From assembly GCF_042683405.1 (NCBI RefSeq), contig NZ_JBHUJS010000001.1, forward strand, positions 1 to 64,000: a stretch of DNA of 64,000 nt, given 5' to 3'. The stretch's first letter is position 1, and every line of letters starts with the position of its first letter. Made by a program: the position numbers and the translations under genes. This document shows positions 52,382 through 63,622 of this stretch, in pieces. This DNA comes from Telluria sp042683405 (lineage in GTDB: Bacteria > Pseudomonadota > Gammaproteobacteria > Burkholderiales > Burkholderiaceae_D). The notes below the pieces were generated by a model, which did not search any database, was not told the DNA's origin, and saw only the letters and a program-made list of their open reading frames with translations.

Positions 52382-53542
52382 CTACTCCGCCTGCACGGCC
52401 AGGGGTTGCGGACCGCCGCGCAGGGAGGGTCCCTCTTGTTGTGCAGCGCTGCGCGGGAGCGACACCGTGAACGTGGTAAGGCCCTCGCTGGCCGCCACGC
52501 TGACCGTGCCGCCATGGCCTTCGACGAACATCTTGACGATGTACAGGCCGAGGCCCAGGCCCTGCTGCGGCCCGTTCATCGACTGCCGGCTGAGGAAGGG
52601 CTGGAAGATGGTGGGCAGGGCGTCGCACGGAATCGCGCCACCGTTGCGGATGCGGATGTGCAGGGCATCGGGGGACGTGCCGTCCACGTCCACCTCGACC
52701 GGCTGCCGGGGCGCGCCGTGCTGCAACGCGTTCGAGACCAGGTTGGACAGCACCTGGGCCATGCGGCCCGGGTCCGCATCCACATGTGTATTGCCGGCGC
52801 AGCTGACCTGGACGTTGGCATGGCCGTGCGCGGCCGCCAGCTCGTCGATGATCGTGCGGCACAGCAAATCCACGTTGGTGCGCTCGCGCCGCAGCTCCAT
52901 GCCGCCGGCGCGGATGCGCGCCACGTCCAGCAGCTGCTCCACCATGCCCGTCATGCGCAGGCCGCTCGATTTGATGCGCGCGGCCGTCGATGCGACCACC
53001 GGATCGGCAGACACGCGCGCCATCAGCTCCGCGCCGTTCAGGACAGCCGACAGGGGATTGCGCAGGTCGTGACCGAGCACGGCCACGAACAGCTCGTTCA
53101 GCGCCAGCGCCGACTTCAGCTCGTCGAGCTGACGCGACAGCTGGCGCTCCTTGGAGAACAGGTCGACGAAAACGTTCACCTTGCTGCGCAGGATGGTCTC
53201 GTCGATCGGCTTGTACAGGAAGTCGACGGCGCCGGCCTCGTAGCCGCGGAACCAGGTGTTCTTTTCGCGCGCACCGGCGGTCAGGAAGATCAGGGGCACG
53301 GTGCGGGTGCGCTCGCTGCCGCGCATCAGCTCGGCCAGCTCGAAGCCGTCCATGTGCGGCATCTGCACGTCGATCAGCGCCAGCGCCACCTCTTCCACCA
53401 GCAGCACTTCCAGCGCCTCGTGTCCGGAGCGGGCCTGGATGATATTCAGGCCAGGGCGCTCCAGCAGCGCGTTGATCGCGATGAGGTTCTGCGGCACGTC
53501 GTCGACGACGAGGACGTTGATGATGTCGGTCGTGTTCTTCAT
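52382..53542 (-). CDS. response regulator-histidine kinase hybrid (REC-HisKA-HATPase)
   Basis: A 386-residue soluble protein. The N-terminal receiver domain (about 8-125) has LVVDD, the phospho-acceptor Asp in LALIDVQMPHMDG and Lys in FLYKPI. The kinase domain has the H box VLGHDLRNPLSAVLNG and an ATPase domain with NLVSNALQHG and GLGLGLYIVKMF. It is the last gene of a minus-strand unit after cheB, four bases upstream. The architecture suggests it takes phosphoryl input from another kinase, probably the large hybrid kinase of the same cluster. Confidence 0.88.
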   Translation of the reverse strand: MKNTTDIINVLVVDDVPQNLIAINALLERPGLNIIQARSGHEALEVLLVEEVALALIDVQMPHMDGFELAELMRGSERTRTVPLIFLTAGAREKNTWFRGYEAGAVDFLYKPIDETILRSKVNVFVDLFSKERQLSRQLDELKSALALNELFVAVLGHDLRNPLSAVLNGAELMARVSADPVVASTAARIKSSGLRMTGMVEQLLDVARIRAGGMELRRERTNVDLLCRTIIDELAAAHGHANVQVSCAGNTHVDADPGRMAQVLSNLVSNALQHGAPRQPVEVDVDGTSPDALHIRIRNGGAIPCDALPTIFQPFLSRQSMNGPQQGLGLGLYIVKMFVEGHGGTVSVAASEGLTTFTVSLPRSAAQQEGPSLRGGPQPLAVQAE

Positions 53543-53546
53543 ATTC

Positions 53547-54143
53547 TTATTCCTCCCTGCCCATCAGGCCCGGCAACAGGCCGGCCATGTCATGCAGCCG
53601 CAGCACCTGGTCCGCTCCGGCCTTCTTGATCGCGGCGAGCGGCATGATACTCGCTTGCGCCTCCTCCGGCTCCTGGACCCAGCCGGTGCCGCCCAGCCTG
53701 CGTACCGTCGCCAGCCCTTCGGCACCGTCGGCACTGGCGCCGGTGAGCACGATCGCCAGCAAGGACTCCTGGTACGCCAGCGCGGCCGATTCGAACAGCA
53801 TGTCCAGCGAAGGCCGCGAGAACAACACCGGCGCGTCGCACGACAGCGACAGCATCCCGCCCGGCTCGATCATCAGATGGTAGTCGGGCGCGGCCACGTA
53901 CACCGTGCCCGCCTGCAGCGGCTCCTTGTCCTGCGCCTCCCTGACCGGCAGAGCGCAATGGCGGGCGAACAGCTCCGGCAGCAGGCTTGGCCGGTTGGGC
54001 GGCAAGTGCACCACCACCACGACCGGGATGTCGAACGCCGCCGGCAGCGCGCGCAGCAGCGTGCTGACCGCCTCGATGCCGCCGGCGGAAGCGCCGATGG
54101 CGATCAGGGAAGTCCTGTTTGTCTTTGGGAGGCCCATGCTCAT
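53547..54143 (-). CDS. CheB-type protein-glutamate methylesterase domain protein
   Basis: A 198-residue protein that consists only of the CheB esterase domain, without the usual receiver domain. The catalytic Ser lies in GASAGG, the His in VVVHLPP and the Asp in LTGASADGAEGLATV. It starts within the last four bases of the cheR gene (ATGA overlap). With no receptor gene in the cluster, its target may be a distant receptor or the cluster's own sensor kinase. Confidence 0.85.
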   Translation of the reverse strand: MSMGLPKTNRTSLIAIGASAGGIEAVSTLLRALPAAFDIPVVVVVHLPPNRPSLLPELFARHCALPVREAQDKEPLQAGTVYVAAPDYHLMIEPGGMLSLSCDAPVLFSRPSLDMLFESAALAYQESLLAIVLTGASADGAEGLATVRRLGGTGWVQEPEEAQASIMPLAAIKKAGADQVLRLHDMAGLLPGLMGREE

Positions 54144-54964
54144 ATCCGCTGGTAGATGCGCTCGGCCGGCGCAAAGTCATTGAACAGGTCGGCATGGCGG
54201 TTGAAGCGCAGCGTCTCCTTGGTGCCAAGGCCGAGGAAGCCCTTGTGCACCAGCGACTCGGAGAACAGCTGGATCGCGCGCGCCTGCAGTTCGGGACGGA
54301 AGTAGATCAGCACATTGCGGCACGAGACCAGGTGCGTTTCCGAGAACACGCTGTCGGTCGCCAGGCTATGGTCGGCGAACACCATGCGCTTCTTCAGGCG
54401 GCGGTCGAACAGCGCCTCGCTCTGGTCGGCGGTGAAATAGTCGGCCAGCGATCCCGTGCCGCCGGACTCCTGGTAGTTCCGGATGAAATCCGGCATGCGT
54501 TCCAGCGAATAGATGCCGTTTTCAGCCTTCTCCAGCGACTCGGTGTTGATGTCGGTGGCGTAGATCAGCGTGCGCTCGAGCAGGCCTTCCTCGTCGAGCA
54601 GGATCGCCATCGACCATACCTCCTCGCCGGTGCTGCAGCCCGCGATCCAGATCTTGACCGACGGGTAGGTGCGCAGCACCGGCACCACCTGCTCGCGGAT
54701 CGCCCTGAAGTAGGCCGGGTCGCGGAACATCTCGCTCACCTGCACGGTCAGGAACTGCAGCATCTGCGCGAACACGTCCGGCTCGTGCAGGATGCGTCCC
54801 TGCAGCTGCGAGACGGTGGCGCAGTCGAACTTCTGCATCGCCGACAGGATGCGCCGGCGCAGCGAGGCGACCGAATACTGGCGGAAGTCGTGCTGGTATT
54901 TCAGGTACACGCCTTCCAGCAGCAGCCGCAGCTCGATCTCGAAGTCCTGGTCGAATTCGTCCAT
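54140..54964 (-). CDS. CheR-type methyltransferase
   Basis: A 274-residue SAM-dependent protein-glutamate methyltransferase. The N-terminal helical domain is followed by the Rossmann domain with IWIAGCSTGEEVWSMAILL and YATDINTESLEKA, and the family motif VSCRNVLIYF. I chose ATG 54964, two bases after the stop of the hybrid kinase; an upstream GTG at 54994 lies inside that gene. It is coupled to cheB downstream by a four-base overlap. Confidence 0.87.
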   Translation of the reverse strand: MDEFDQDFEIELRLLLEGVYLKYQHDFRQYSVASLRRRILSAMQKFDCATVSQLQGRILHEPDVFAQMLQFLTVQVSEMFRDPAYFRAIREQVVPVLRTYPSVKIWIAGCSTGEEVWSMAILLDEEGLLERTLIYATDINTESLEKAENGIYSLERMPDFIRNYQESGGTGSLADYFTADQSEALFDRRLKKRMVFADHSLATDSVFSETHLVSCRNVLIYFRPELQARAIQLFSESLVHKGFLGLGTKETLRFNRHADLFNDFAPAERIYQRI

Positions 54965-54966
54965 GA

Positions 54967-57900
54967 TCAGCGGCGCGGCATCCACACGCGGCACAGGGTC
55001 AGCAGCTTGTCCACGTCGATCGGCTTGGCGATGTAGTCGTTGGCTCCTGCTTCCATGCAGTTGCGGCGGTCGTCCGACATGGCCTTGGCGGTCAGCGCGA
55101 TGATCGGCAGGCGCGCCCTGGCCGGGTCGCGGCGGATCTCGCGGATCGCGGTCAGCCCGTCCATTTCCGGCATCATCAGGTCCATCAGCACCAGGTCCAT
55201 CTCGCCATCCTGCTCCAGCGACTTGAGCGCTTCCAGTCCGTTCCGTGCAATCTTCAGTTCCGCGCCCAGCGGTTCGAACACGCTGGTCAGCGCGAAGATG
55301 TTGCGCACGTCGTCCTCCACCAGCAGGATGCGGCGGCCCTCGAAGCCGGCGTCGCGCTGGCGCGCCTGCTGCAGCAGCTTCTGCTGGTCGGGCGGGATCG
55401 ACGATTCGACGCGGTGCAGGAACAGCGTGACCTCGTCGACCAGACGCTCCGGCGACTTCGCGCCCTTGATGATGATCGAGCGCGAGTAGCGGCGCAGCTG
55501 CTGCTCTTCCTCGCGCGTGATGACGCGGCCGGTGTACACGATCACCGGCGGGAACGAGTAGCGCCCGCCGCTGGCCATCTTTTCGAGCAGCTCGTAGCCG
55601 GACGAATCGGGCAGGTTCAGGTCCAGCACCACGCAGTCGAAGGTGCGGCCGGACACCAGCTCCAGCGCTTCCGCGGCGGTGCCGGCAGTCGTGATCTCGA
55701 TGTCGTCGGCTGCCAGCAGCAGCACCAGGTTCTCGCGCAGGGTGCTGTCGTCCTCCACCACGAGCACCTTGCGGGCCCGGTGCTGCAAGCGCTGCTCAAG
55801 GCGCGACACCGCATCCACCAGCTCTTCGCGCGCGACCGGCTTGAACGCGTAGCCGACCGCGCCCATCTCGAGCGCCTTCTGCACGTGGTCCTCGACCGAG
55901 ATCATGTGGATCGGGATATGGCGGGTGCGCGAATCGCGCTTGAGCTCTTCCAGCACGGTCAGGCCGGACTGGTCCGGCAGGCCGACGTCGAGCAGGATGC
56001 CGCTCGGCGCGTACTCGCGCGCCAGGCGCACTGCCTCGGCGCCACTGTTCGCGACCAGGCAGTCGAAGTTCAGTTCATGCGCCAGGTCGTACAGGATCGT
56101 CGAGAAGTGGAGGTCGTCTTCGATCACCAGGATCAGGCGCTCGCGCGAGCGGTTGTCGCGATCGTCGGGCACGGCGGGCGCCTGCGGGGCAGCCCCTTCG
56201 TCCTTCACGGCGGTCCGGGCCTGCGGCGGCGCGGCGGCGTACACCGGCAGCGGCGCTGCGGCATGCGCGTCCGCGCCTTCCGGCGCCGACAGCTCCAGCC
56301 CGATCTCGAGCGTGAAGGTGCTGCCCACGCCGGGCGCGCTTTGGACGTGCAGCTCGCCGCCCAGCAGGCGGGCCAGCTCGCGCGAGATCGACAGGCCCAG
56401 GCCGGTGCCGCCGAACTTGCGGCTGGTGGTGCCGTCGGCCTGGCGGAATGCCTCGAAGATCACCTCCTGCTGGTGCTCCGCGATGCCGATGCCGGTGTCG
56501 CGCACGGCGAACTTCAGGCGGTCGCCCTGGCCGCGCGAGATTTGCAGCGTGACTTCGCCGGCGCTGGTGAACTTGAAAGCGTTCGACAACAGGTTCTTGA
56601 GCACCTGCTGCAGGCGCTGGCGGTCGGTGACGATACTGGCCGGCGTGCCGGGGCTGACGGCGATGCGGAAGTCCAGCGACTTCTCCTTGGCCACCTGCTC
56701 GAACATGTCGCGCAGGGAGGCCACCACCGACGAGATCGCGACCGGTTCCGGCTGCACGTCCGCGTGGCCGGCCTCTATCTTGGACAGGTCCAGGATATCG
56801 TTGATCAGCGCCAGCAGCTCGTTGTTGGACGAGTAGATCGTGCGCGCGTAGCGTACCTGCTCCTCGTCCAGCGTGCCCTTCTTGTTATCCATCAGGATCT
56901 TCGACAGGATCAGCGAGCTGTTGAGCGGCGTGCGCAGCTCATGCGACATATTCGCGAGGAACTCGGACTTGTACTGGTTCGCGCGGCCCAGCTCCGCCGC
57001 GCTGTGCTCCAGCGTCTCCTTGGCGCCCAGCAGCTCGCGCGTCTGCGCCTCCAGCTGGTCGGCCTGCGCGGTCAGCTGCAGGTTGGTCTGCTCCAGTTCC
57101 GCCTGCTGGTTCTCCAGCATCGCCTGCGACTCCATCAGCGCGCGGCTCTGCTCTTCGAGTTCCTCGTTGGTGACGCGCAGCTCTTCCTGCTGCGTCTGCA
57201 GTTCCTCGGCCTGGCGCTGGGTCTGTTCCAGCAGCGCGCGCAGGTCTTCACGGTATTGCGCCGATTTCAGCGCGCTGGCGACGGCGGATGAGATCAGGCC
57301 GAGCAGCTCGGTTTCCTCGTCCATCGCGCTGCGGCGCAGGAAGCCGAACTCCATCACCCCGTAGACATGGCCACCGCTGCTCACTGGAACGATCACCACC
57401 TGCCCCGGCGCGCCGCCCGCGGTCGCGGAACCGATCCGCAGGTAGCCCTGCGGCAGGTCGCGCACGACGAGCGGCTGGCCGCTCTTTGCCACCTCGCCCG
57501 CCAGGCCCGCGCCCGCCGCCAGTTCACGGTCGCTGCACGGTTCATCGAGGCCGAATGAGGCCGCGCATTCGAGCTTGCCATCGACCACGCGGTACAGCAC
57601 CGCGACTTGCGCGTCGACGTAGCGCGCCACCGCCTGCAGGATCTGGCCGGATACCTGCTGCACCGTCAGTTCCCCGAGCATGTTGCGCGATACTTCAGCG
57701 CGCCCGCGCTCCAGCCACATCAGGTGCTGGGCGCGCACGCGTTCGGTGATCACGGTCCGGGAGAGATAAGCCACGCCCGCCACCACCACGAATGCCATGC
57801 AACGGTTGAAGATGGCCACGAACGGGTCGGCACCGGGCGGAGACAGGTAGTAACCGCCCAGCATCATTGGCATCAGCACCGCCACGACTGCCAGCGCGAA

Positions 57901-58059
57901 GTTGCGGTTGTTCTGCAGGGTGCACAGCGCCACCGGGACGATGTAGAAGACCCATTCCGCGTAGCCGAGCGGCGTGAACGCGTCGAGCAGGAAGACGAGC
58001 AGGGTGACGCCGGCGACGCAGGCGTGGACGATGCGGTTTGTGTTTTGGGTCGGGGCCAT
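54967..58059 (-). CDS. large hybrid sensor histidine kinase (TM-GAF-coiled coil-HisKA-HATPase-3x REC)
   Basis: A 1030-residue membrane-anchored kinase. Three short helices occupy residues 12-100, followed by a GAF domain (about 120-265) and a coiled coil rich in Gln/Glu (about 265-365). The H box is ANMSHELRTPLN (H373), and the ATPase domain has NLLSNAFKFT, DTGIGI and GTGLGLSISRELA. Three receiver domains follow, each with a phospho-acceptor Asp (ILLDVGLPDQSG, VVLDLNLPDSSG, VLMDLMMPEMDG). The start at 58059 gives MAPTQNTNR. It is the first gene of the cluster with cheR, cheB and the REC-kinase. Confidence 0.88.
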   Translation of the reverse strand: MAPTQNTNRIVHACVAGVTLLVFLLDAFTPLGYAEWVFYIVPVALCTLQNNRNFALAVVAVLMPMMLGGYYLSPPGADPFVAIFNRCMAFVVVAGVAYLSRTVITERVRAQHLMWLERGRAEVSRNMLGELTVQQVSGQILQAVARYVDAQVAVLYRVVDGKLECAASFGLDEPCSDRELAAGAGLAGEVAKSGQPLVVRDLPQGYLRIGSATAGGAPGQVVIVPVSSGGHVYGVMEFGFLRRSAMDEETELLGLISSAVASALKSAQYREDLRALLEQTQRQAEELQTQQEELRVTNEELEEQSRALMESQAMLENQQAELEQTNLQLTAQADQLEAQTRELLGAKETLEHSAAELGRANQYKSEFLANMSHELRTPLNSSLILSKILMDNKKGTLDEEQVRYARTIYSSNNELLALINDILDLSKIEAGHADVQPEPVAISSVVASLRDMFEQVAKEKSLDFRIAVSPGTPASIVTDRQRLQQVLKNLLSNAFKFTSAGEVTLQISRGQGDRLKFAVRDTGIGIAEHQQEVIFEAFRQADGTTSRKFGGTGLGLSISRELARLLGGELHVQSAPGVGSTFTLEIGLELSAPEGADAHAAAPLPVYAAAPPQARTAVKDEGAAPQAPAVPDDRDNRSRERLILVIEDDLHFSTILYDLAHELNFDCLVANSGAEAVRLAREYAPSGILLDVGLPDQSGLTVLEELKRDSRTRHIPIHMISVEDHVQKALEMGAVGYAFKPVAREELVDAVSRLEQRLQHRARKVLVVEDDSTLRENLVLLLAADDIEITTAGTAAEALELVSGRTFDCVVLDLNLPDSSGYELLEKMASGGRYSFPPVIVYTGRVITREEEQQLRRYSRSIIIKGAKSPERLVDEVTLFLHRVESSIPPDQQKLLQQARQRDAGFEGRRILLVEDDVRNIFALTSVFEPLGAELKIARNGLEALKSLEQDGEMDLVLMDLMMPEMDGLTAIREIRRDPARARLPIIALTAKAMSDDRRNCMEAGANDYIAKPIDVDKLLTLCRVWMPRR

Positions 58060-58197
58060 AGGATGGAAAGTCGTGAATCGGGTATTTACACGGCCGGCAT
58101 GTCGAAAAGCTAGTGCAAACCGGCCACTATAACAAATATGGAAATATTTTCGCGCACGCCATGATATCCTCGGGGAAACCACTATTCCTCACCTCCA

Positions 58198-58875
58198 ATG
58201 CGCTACTTCCTGTATTCCGTATTGCTCCTTTGGTCGTTCAGCGCGCATGGCAGACCGGGCTTCGCGAACCTGCAACCCGGCCCGCTGGCGGTGGGCTGGA
58301 AAATGGTCCAGCAGTACGACGACACCCGCATCTATAAGGACAAGATCGACCTGGTCAGCGGCCGTGCCACGCAAGGCGAACGCGCGCGGCCGATCCAGAC
58401 CCACATCTGGTATCCGGCCCTCAAGGGCGGCAGCCCCGTGGCTTACGGCGATTACGTCCGCACCGAACTGAGCGAGGACGATTTCGGACGCACCAGGGGC
58501 GAGCTCGATGCGTTCCTCGCGTCGCGCCTGAAAGATGCTGGAACGCGGATCGGCGCAGCCCAGGCCAAAGCGGTGTTCGGCCAACCCATGTGGGCCGTGC
58601 GCGATGCCGCAGCCCTGCCGGGGAAATATCCGGTGGTGATTTATGCACCGGGCGGCGGCGGGGTGGGCTACGAACCGGCCGACCTCGGCGAATACCTGGC
58701 CAGCCATGGCTATATCGTCATCGCGAGCCGCAACCTGGGACCGCGCTCCCGCATGATTACGGTTGCTGACGAAAGCATCGATGCGCAAATGCGCGACATC
58801 CAGCAAAACGCATCGACAGCGGCGCCGTCGCCTACCTCCCTGCGCCATTCCAGCCGCACGAGCTGCTGCAGGTGA
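58198..58875 (+). pseudogene. truncated alpha/beta hydrolase fused to a receiver-domain tail
   Basis: The first ~200 codons encode a secreted hydrolase of the PAF-acetylhydrolase/dienelactone-hydrolase type: signal peptide (FLYSVLLLWSFSAHG), THIWYPA, GKYPVVIYAPGGGGVGYE and the SHGYIVIASRN segment. The part with the nucleophile Ser and catalytic His is missing. After about 58800 the sequence changes: in another frame it reads GAVAYLPAPFQPHELLQVIY to a TGA at 58908-58910, which looks like the end of a response-regulator receiver domain. A deletion joining two genes is the simplest explanation. Confidence 0.65.
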
Positions 58876-58949
58876 TCTACACCTCGCTCGGCGCCAGGCC
58901 CACGCCCTGACCCGCTAACACCGGTCACCGGGCAGTCATGGCAAAAAAA

Positions 58950-58971
58950 AGCGAAGCCAGGTGGCTTCGCT
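58950..58971. terminator. bidirectional terminator between the hydrolase remnant and ssb
   Basis: A 10-bp stem AGCGAAGCCA / TGGCTTCGCT with a two-base loop. It is flanked by an A-run on the left and a T-run on the right, so it works for transcripts from both sides. It lies 24 bases from the ssb stop codon. Confidence 0.85.
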
Positions 58972-58995
58972 TTTTGTTGGTATCCGCCGTGCGGC

Positions 58996-59487
58996 TTAGA
59001 ACGGGATATCGTCGTCCATGTCCGAGAAGTTCGGCGCAGGGCGTGGTGCAGGACGCGCTGCCGGTGCGGCAGGTGCTGCCGGGCGCGCTGCCGGACGCTG
59101 TGGCGCCTCGTAGCTGCCGCCGTCGTCCATGCTGTCGCCGCCGCCCATGCCCTGGCGTCCGCCCAGCATCTGCATGTTCTCGGCGATGATCTCGGTTGCG
59201 TAGCGCTCGATGCCGTCCTTGTCGGTGTACTTGCGGGTCTGCAGGCGGCCTTCCACGTACACGGACGAACCCTTCTTGAGGTACTGGCCCACGATCTCGG
59301 CCAGGCGGCCGAAGAACGAGATGCGGTGCCACTCGGTCAGCTCTTTCTGCTCGCCGGAGTTGCGGTCCTTCGACTTGTACGACGTGGCCACGGCAATGTT
59401 GGCGATCGCGTCACCGCTCGGCATGTAGCGGATTTCCGGGTCGCGGCCCAGGTTGCCGACGATGATGACTTTGTTAACAGATGCCAT
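58996..59487 (-). CDS. ssb: single-stranded DNA-binding protein
   Basis: A 163-residue protein. The N-terminal OB fold (MASVNKVIIVGNLGRDPEIR, WHRISFFGRLAEIVGQYL, VYVEGRLQTRKY) spans about 110 residues. A Gly/Pro/Ala-rich linker leads to the acidic tip DDDIPF, which recruits replication and repair proteins. It is divergent from uvrA across a 278-base region, as in many proteobacteria. Confidence 0.96.
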   Translation of the reverse strand: MASVNKVIIVGNLGRDPEIRYMPSGDAIANIAVATSYKSKDRNSGEQKELTEWHRISFFGRLAEIVGQYLKKGSSVYVEGRLQTRKYTDKDGIERYATEIIAENMQMLGGRQGMGGGDSMDDGGSYEAPQRPAARPAAPAAPAARPAPRPAPNFSDMDDDIPF

Positions 59488-59706
59488 GTATTGCTCCCCT
59501 TATTTTGGCGTGCGGCCGTCGGCCGCCACAGAACTTACTATTATGAGTGTTATCGACTGGTTACGGCAACCGATCCCGATCAATATTCGCGCGCCGGCGC
59601 CGCTTACCCGGCATGGATGCCAGCCATCCGCTGGAAGCCGTTCCGGTCAACGCCCGTCACGACAGTAGCACGCTGCTAACTTATACGGAACAGTCAGCAG
59701 CCATAG

Positions 59707-59735
59707 TTGAACACTGGTATTATGTACAGTATTCC
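59707..59735 (+). promoter_or_regulatory. SOS-regulated uvrA promoter with LexA box
   Basis: The -35 TTGAAC (59707-59712) and -10 TATTCC (59730-59735) are 17 bases apart. The spacer contains CTGG-TATTATGT-ACAG (59714-59729), which differs from the LexA consensus CTGT-N8-ACAG at one base; with flanks it reads ACTG...CAGT symmetrically. LexA bound here would block RNA polymerase. Confidence 0.6.
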
Positions 59736-59765
59736 CCACGAACTGCAAGGCTAGGTTTCCCACTT

Positions 59766-62604
<2,839 letters not shown>

Positions 62605-62612
<8 letters not shown>

Positions 62613-62826
62613 CAGGGCGGGGACTGTCCCCTGCGGGGACCGTCCGCTGTTCTTTTGGCGGAATCGGCCATGAATGGGCCGATTCCGCCACTTTCCCTTC
62701 CTGCGCATCCCCGGTGAACACGAAGTCCTCGTTACTGTCCGGCAGCGACAGCACCAGCGCCACGATATTGGTGTGAAAGACGACATACCCCGTCAGTCCC
62801 GTGATAGCGATCAATGCGATGATCAT
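62605..62826 (-). CDS. small membrane protein under TetR control (candidate)
   Basis: A 73-residue protein starting MIIALIAITGLTGYVVFHTN, with one or two hydrophobic segments, then LVLSLPDSNEDFVF and a polar tail. AGGAGG lies five bases before ATG 62826, a very good site. The last ~15 codons run through the GGGGAC repeat at 62619-62647 and overlap the uvrA stop region, so the natural C-terminus may have been replaced. A perfect TetR-type palindrome lies just upstream. I do not recognise the family. Confidence 0.6.
62619..62647. repeat. GGGGAC-N-GTCCCC repeat pair after uvrA
   Basis: GGGGACTGTCCCC (62619-62631) and GGGGACCGTCCGC (62635-62647), followed by TGTTCTTTT. It begins seven bases after the uvrA stop and may terminate uvrA. 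It also forms the 3' part of the small membrane protein gene on the other strand. Confidence 0.7.
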
Positions 62827-62837
62827 GACAGCCTCCT

Positions 62838-62857
62838 TTTCGCACACCTGTGCGAAA
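62838..62857. promoter_or_regulatory. TetR-type operator, copy 1
   Basis: A perfect palindrome with arms TTTCGCACA and TGTGCGAAA and a two-base centre. It is placed two bases before the ribosome-binding site of the small membrane protein gene (minus strand) and 44 bases after the end of the tetR gene. The same core occurs in the tetR-amidohydrolase promoter region. Confidence 0.75.
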
Positions 62858-62901
62858 TATGATGAAAAAAATGGCAGCCCACTTACGGCGGCTGCCGCTG
62901 C

Positions 62902-63519
62902 TTACTCCGGTTCGTTCAAGCTCTTGTAGGTCGAAATCAGCCGCTGGAACGCGCGCCGTGTCCGCACCGGCGCACTGCCGTCGCGCAGGAAGCGCATGTC
63001 GTGCAGCAGCCCGACGATCATGCTGTACATCTCGTACACCAGCTGCTCAGGGTCGGTGTCCGGCCGCAGGTGCCCCTGCTCCATCGCCTGCAGCACCGTC
63101 TTGCGCAGCGACGCCCGCCAAAGCATGATGCCCTGCTGGATGCGGTCGCGCAGCGGCACGTCCAGGTCGTCGAACTCGAACGCACCCGCCGTGTACAGGC
63201 AGGCGCCGCGCACCGCTTCGTCGCAGCACTTGCGCATCCAGTGGTCCATCTGCGCCGTCAGGCGCGGCAGGCCGCGCGGCAGGCCCAGCGTCGGCAGCAG
63301 GACGTCGGCCTGGAAGCGGCGGTCGTACTCGTCCAGCACCGCGACCTGCAGCGACTCGAGCGACCCCACGCGCGAGAAGATCCCGCTCTTGCTGATGCCG
63401 GTGCGCTTGGCCAGTTCGCCGAGCGAAATCCGGCCGATGCCTTCGACGGCGGCCATCTCGAAGGCGGCAGCGAGGATCAGGGCATAGGTGGCTTCGCTCT
63501 TGGCGGTCAGGGTATCCAT
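62902..63519 (-). CDS. TetR/AcrR-family transcriptional regulator
   Basis: A 205-residue repressor. The N-terminal helix-turn-helix lies in GRISLGELAKRTGISKSGIFSRVGS, and the C-terminal ~140 residues form the ligand-binding domain of the TetR C-terminal type found with YKSLNEPE-like ends. ATG 63519 is preferred over a TTG three codons earlier. It is divergent from the amidohydrolase gene, with an operator palindrome between them, and the small membrane protein gene follows downstream behind a second palindrome. The inducer is unknown. Confidence 0.88.
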   Translation of the reverse strand: MDTLTAKSEATYALILAAAFEMAAVEGIGRISLGELAKRTGISKSGIFSRVGSLESLQVAVLDEYDRRFQADVLLPTLGLPRGLPRLTAQMDHWMRKCCDEAVRGACLYTAGAFEFDDLDVPLRDRIQQGIMLWRASLRKTVLQAMEQGHLRPDTDPEQLVYEMYSMIVGLLHDMRFLRDGSAPVRTRRAFQRLISTYKSLNEPE

Positions 63520-63524
63520 GATCG

Positions 63525-63552
63525 CCAATTTAGCACAGGTGTGCGAAATTGG
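63525..63552. promoter_or_regulatory. TetR-type operator, copy 2, in the divergent promoter
   Basis: A 28-base palindrome, arms CCAATTTAGCACA and TGTGCGAAATTGG around GG, with one mismatched pair. Its centre repeats the core of the palindrome at 62838-62857. It lies five bases upstream of the tetR start codon and 70 bases upstream of the amidohydrolase start, so it could control both. Confidence 0.78.
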
Positions 63553-63622
63553 CTAATCATTTTGACACGGCCGCGTGATACATTCCTCCTAGCAACTCAT
63601 AACGACATCCCAGGAGACTCTC

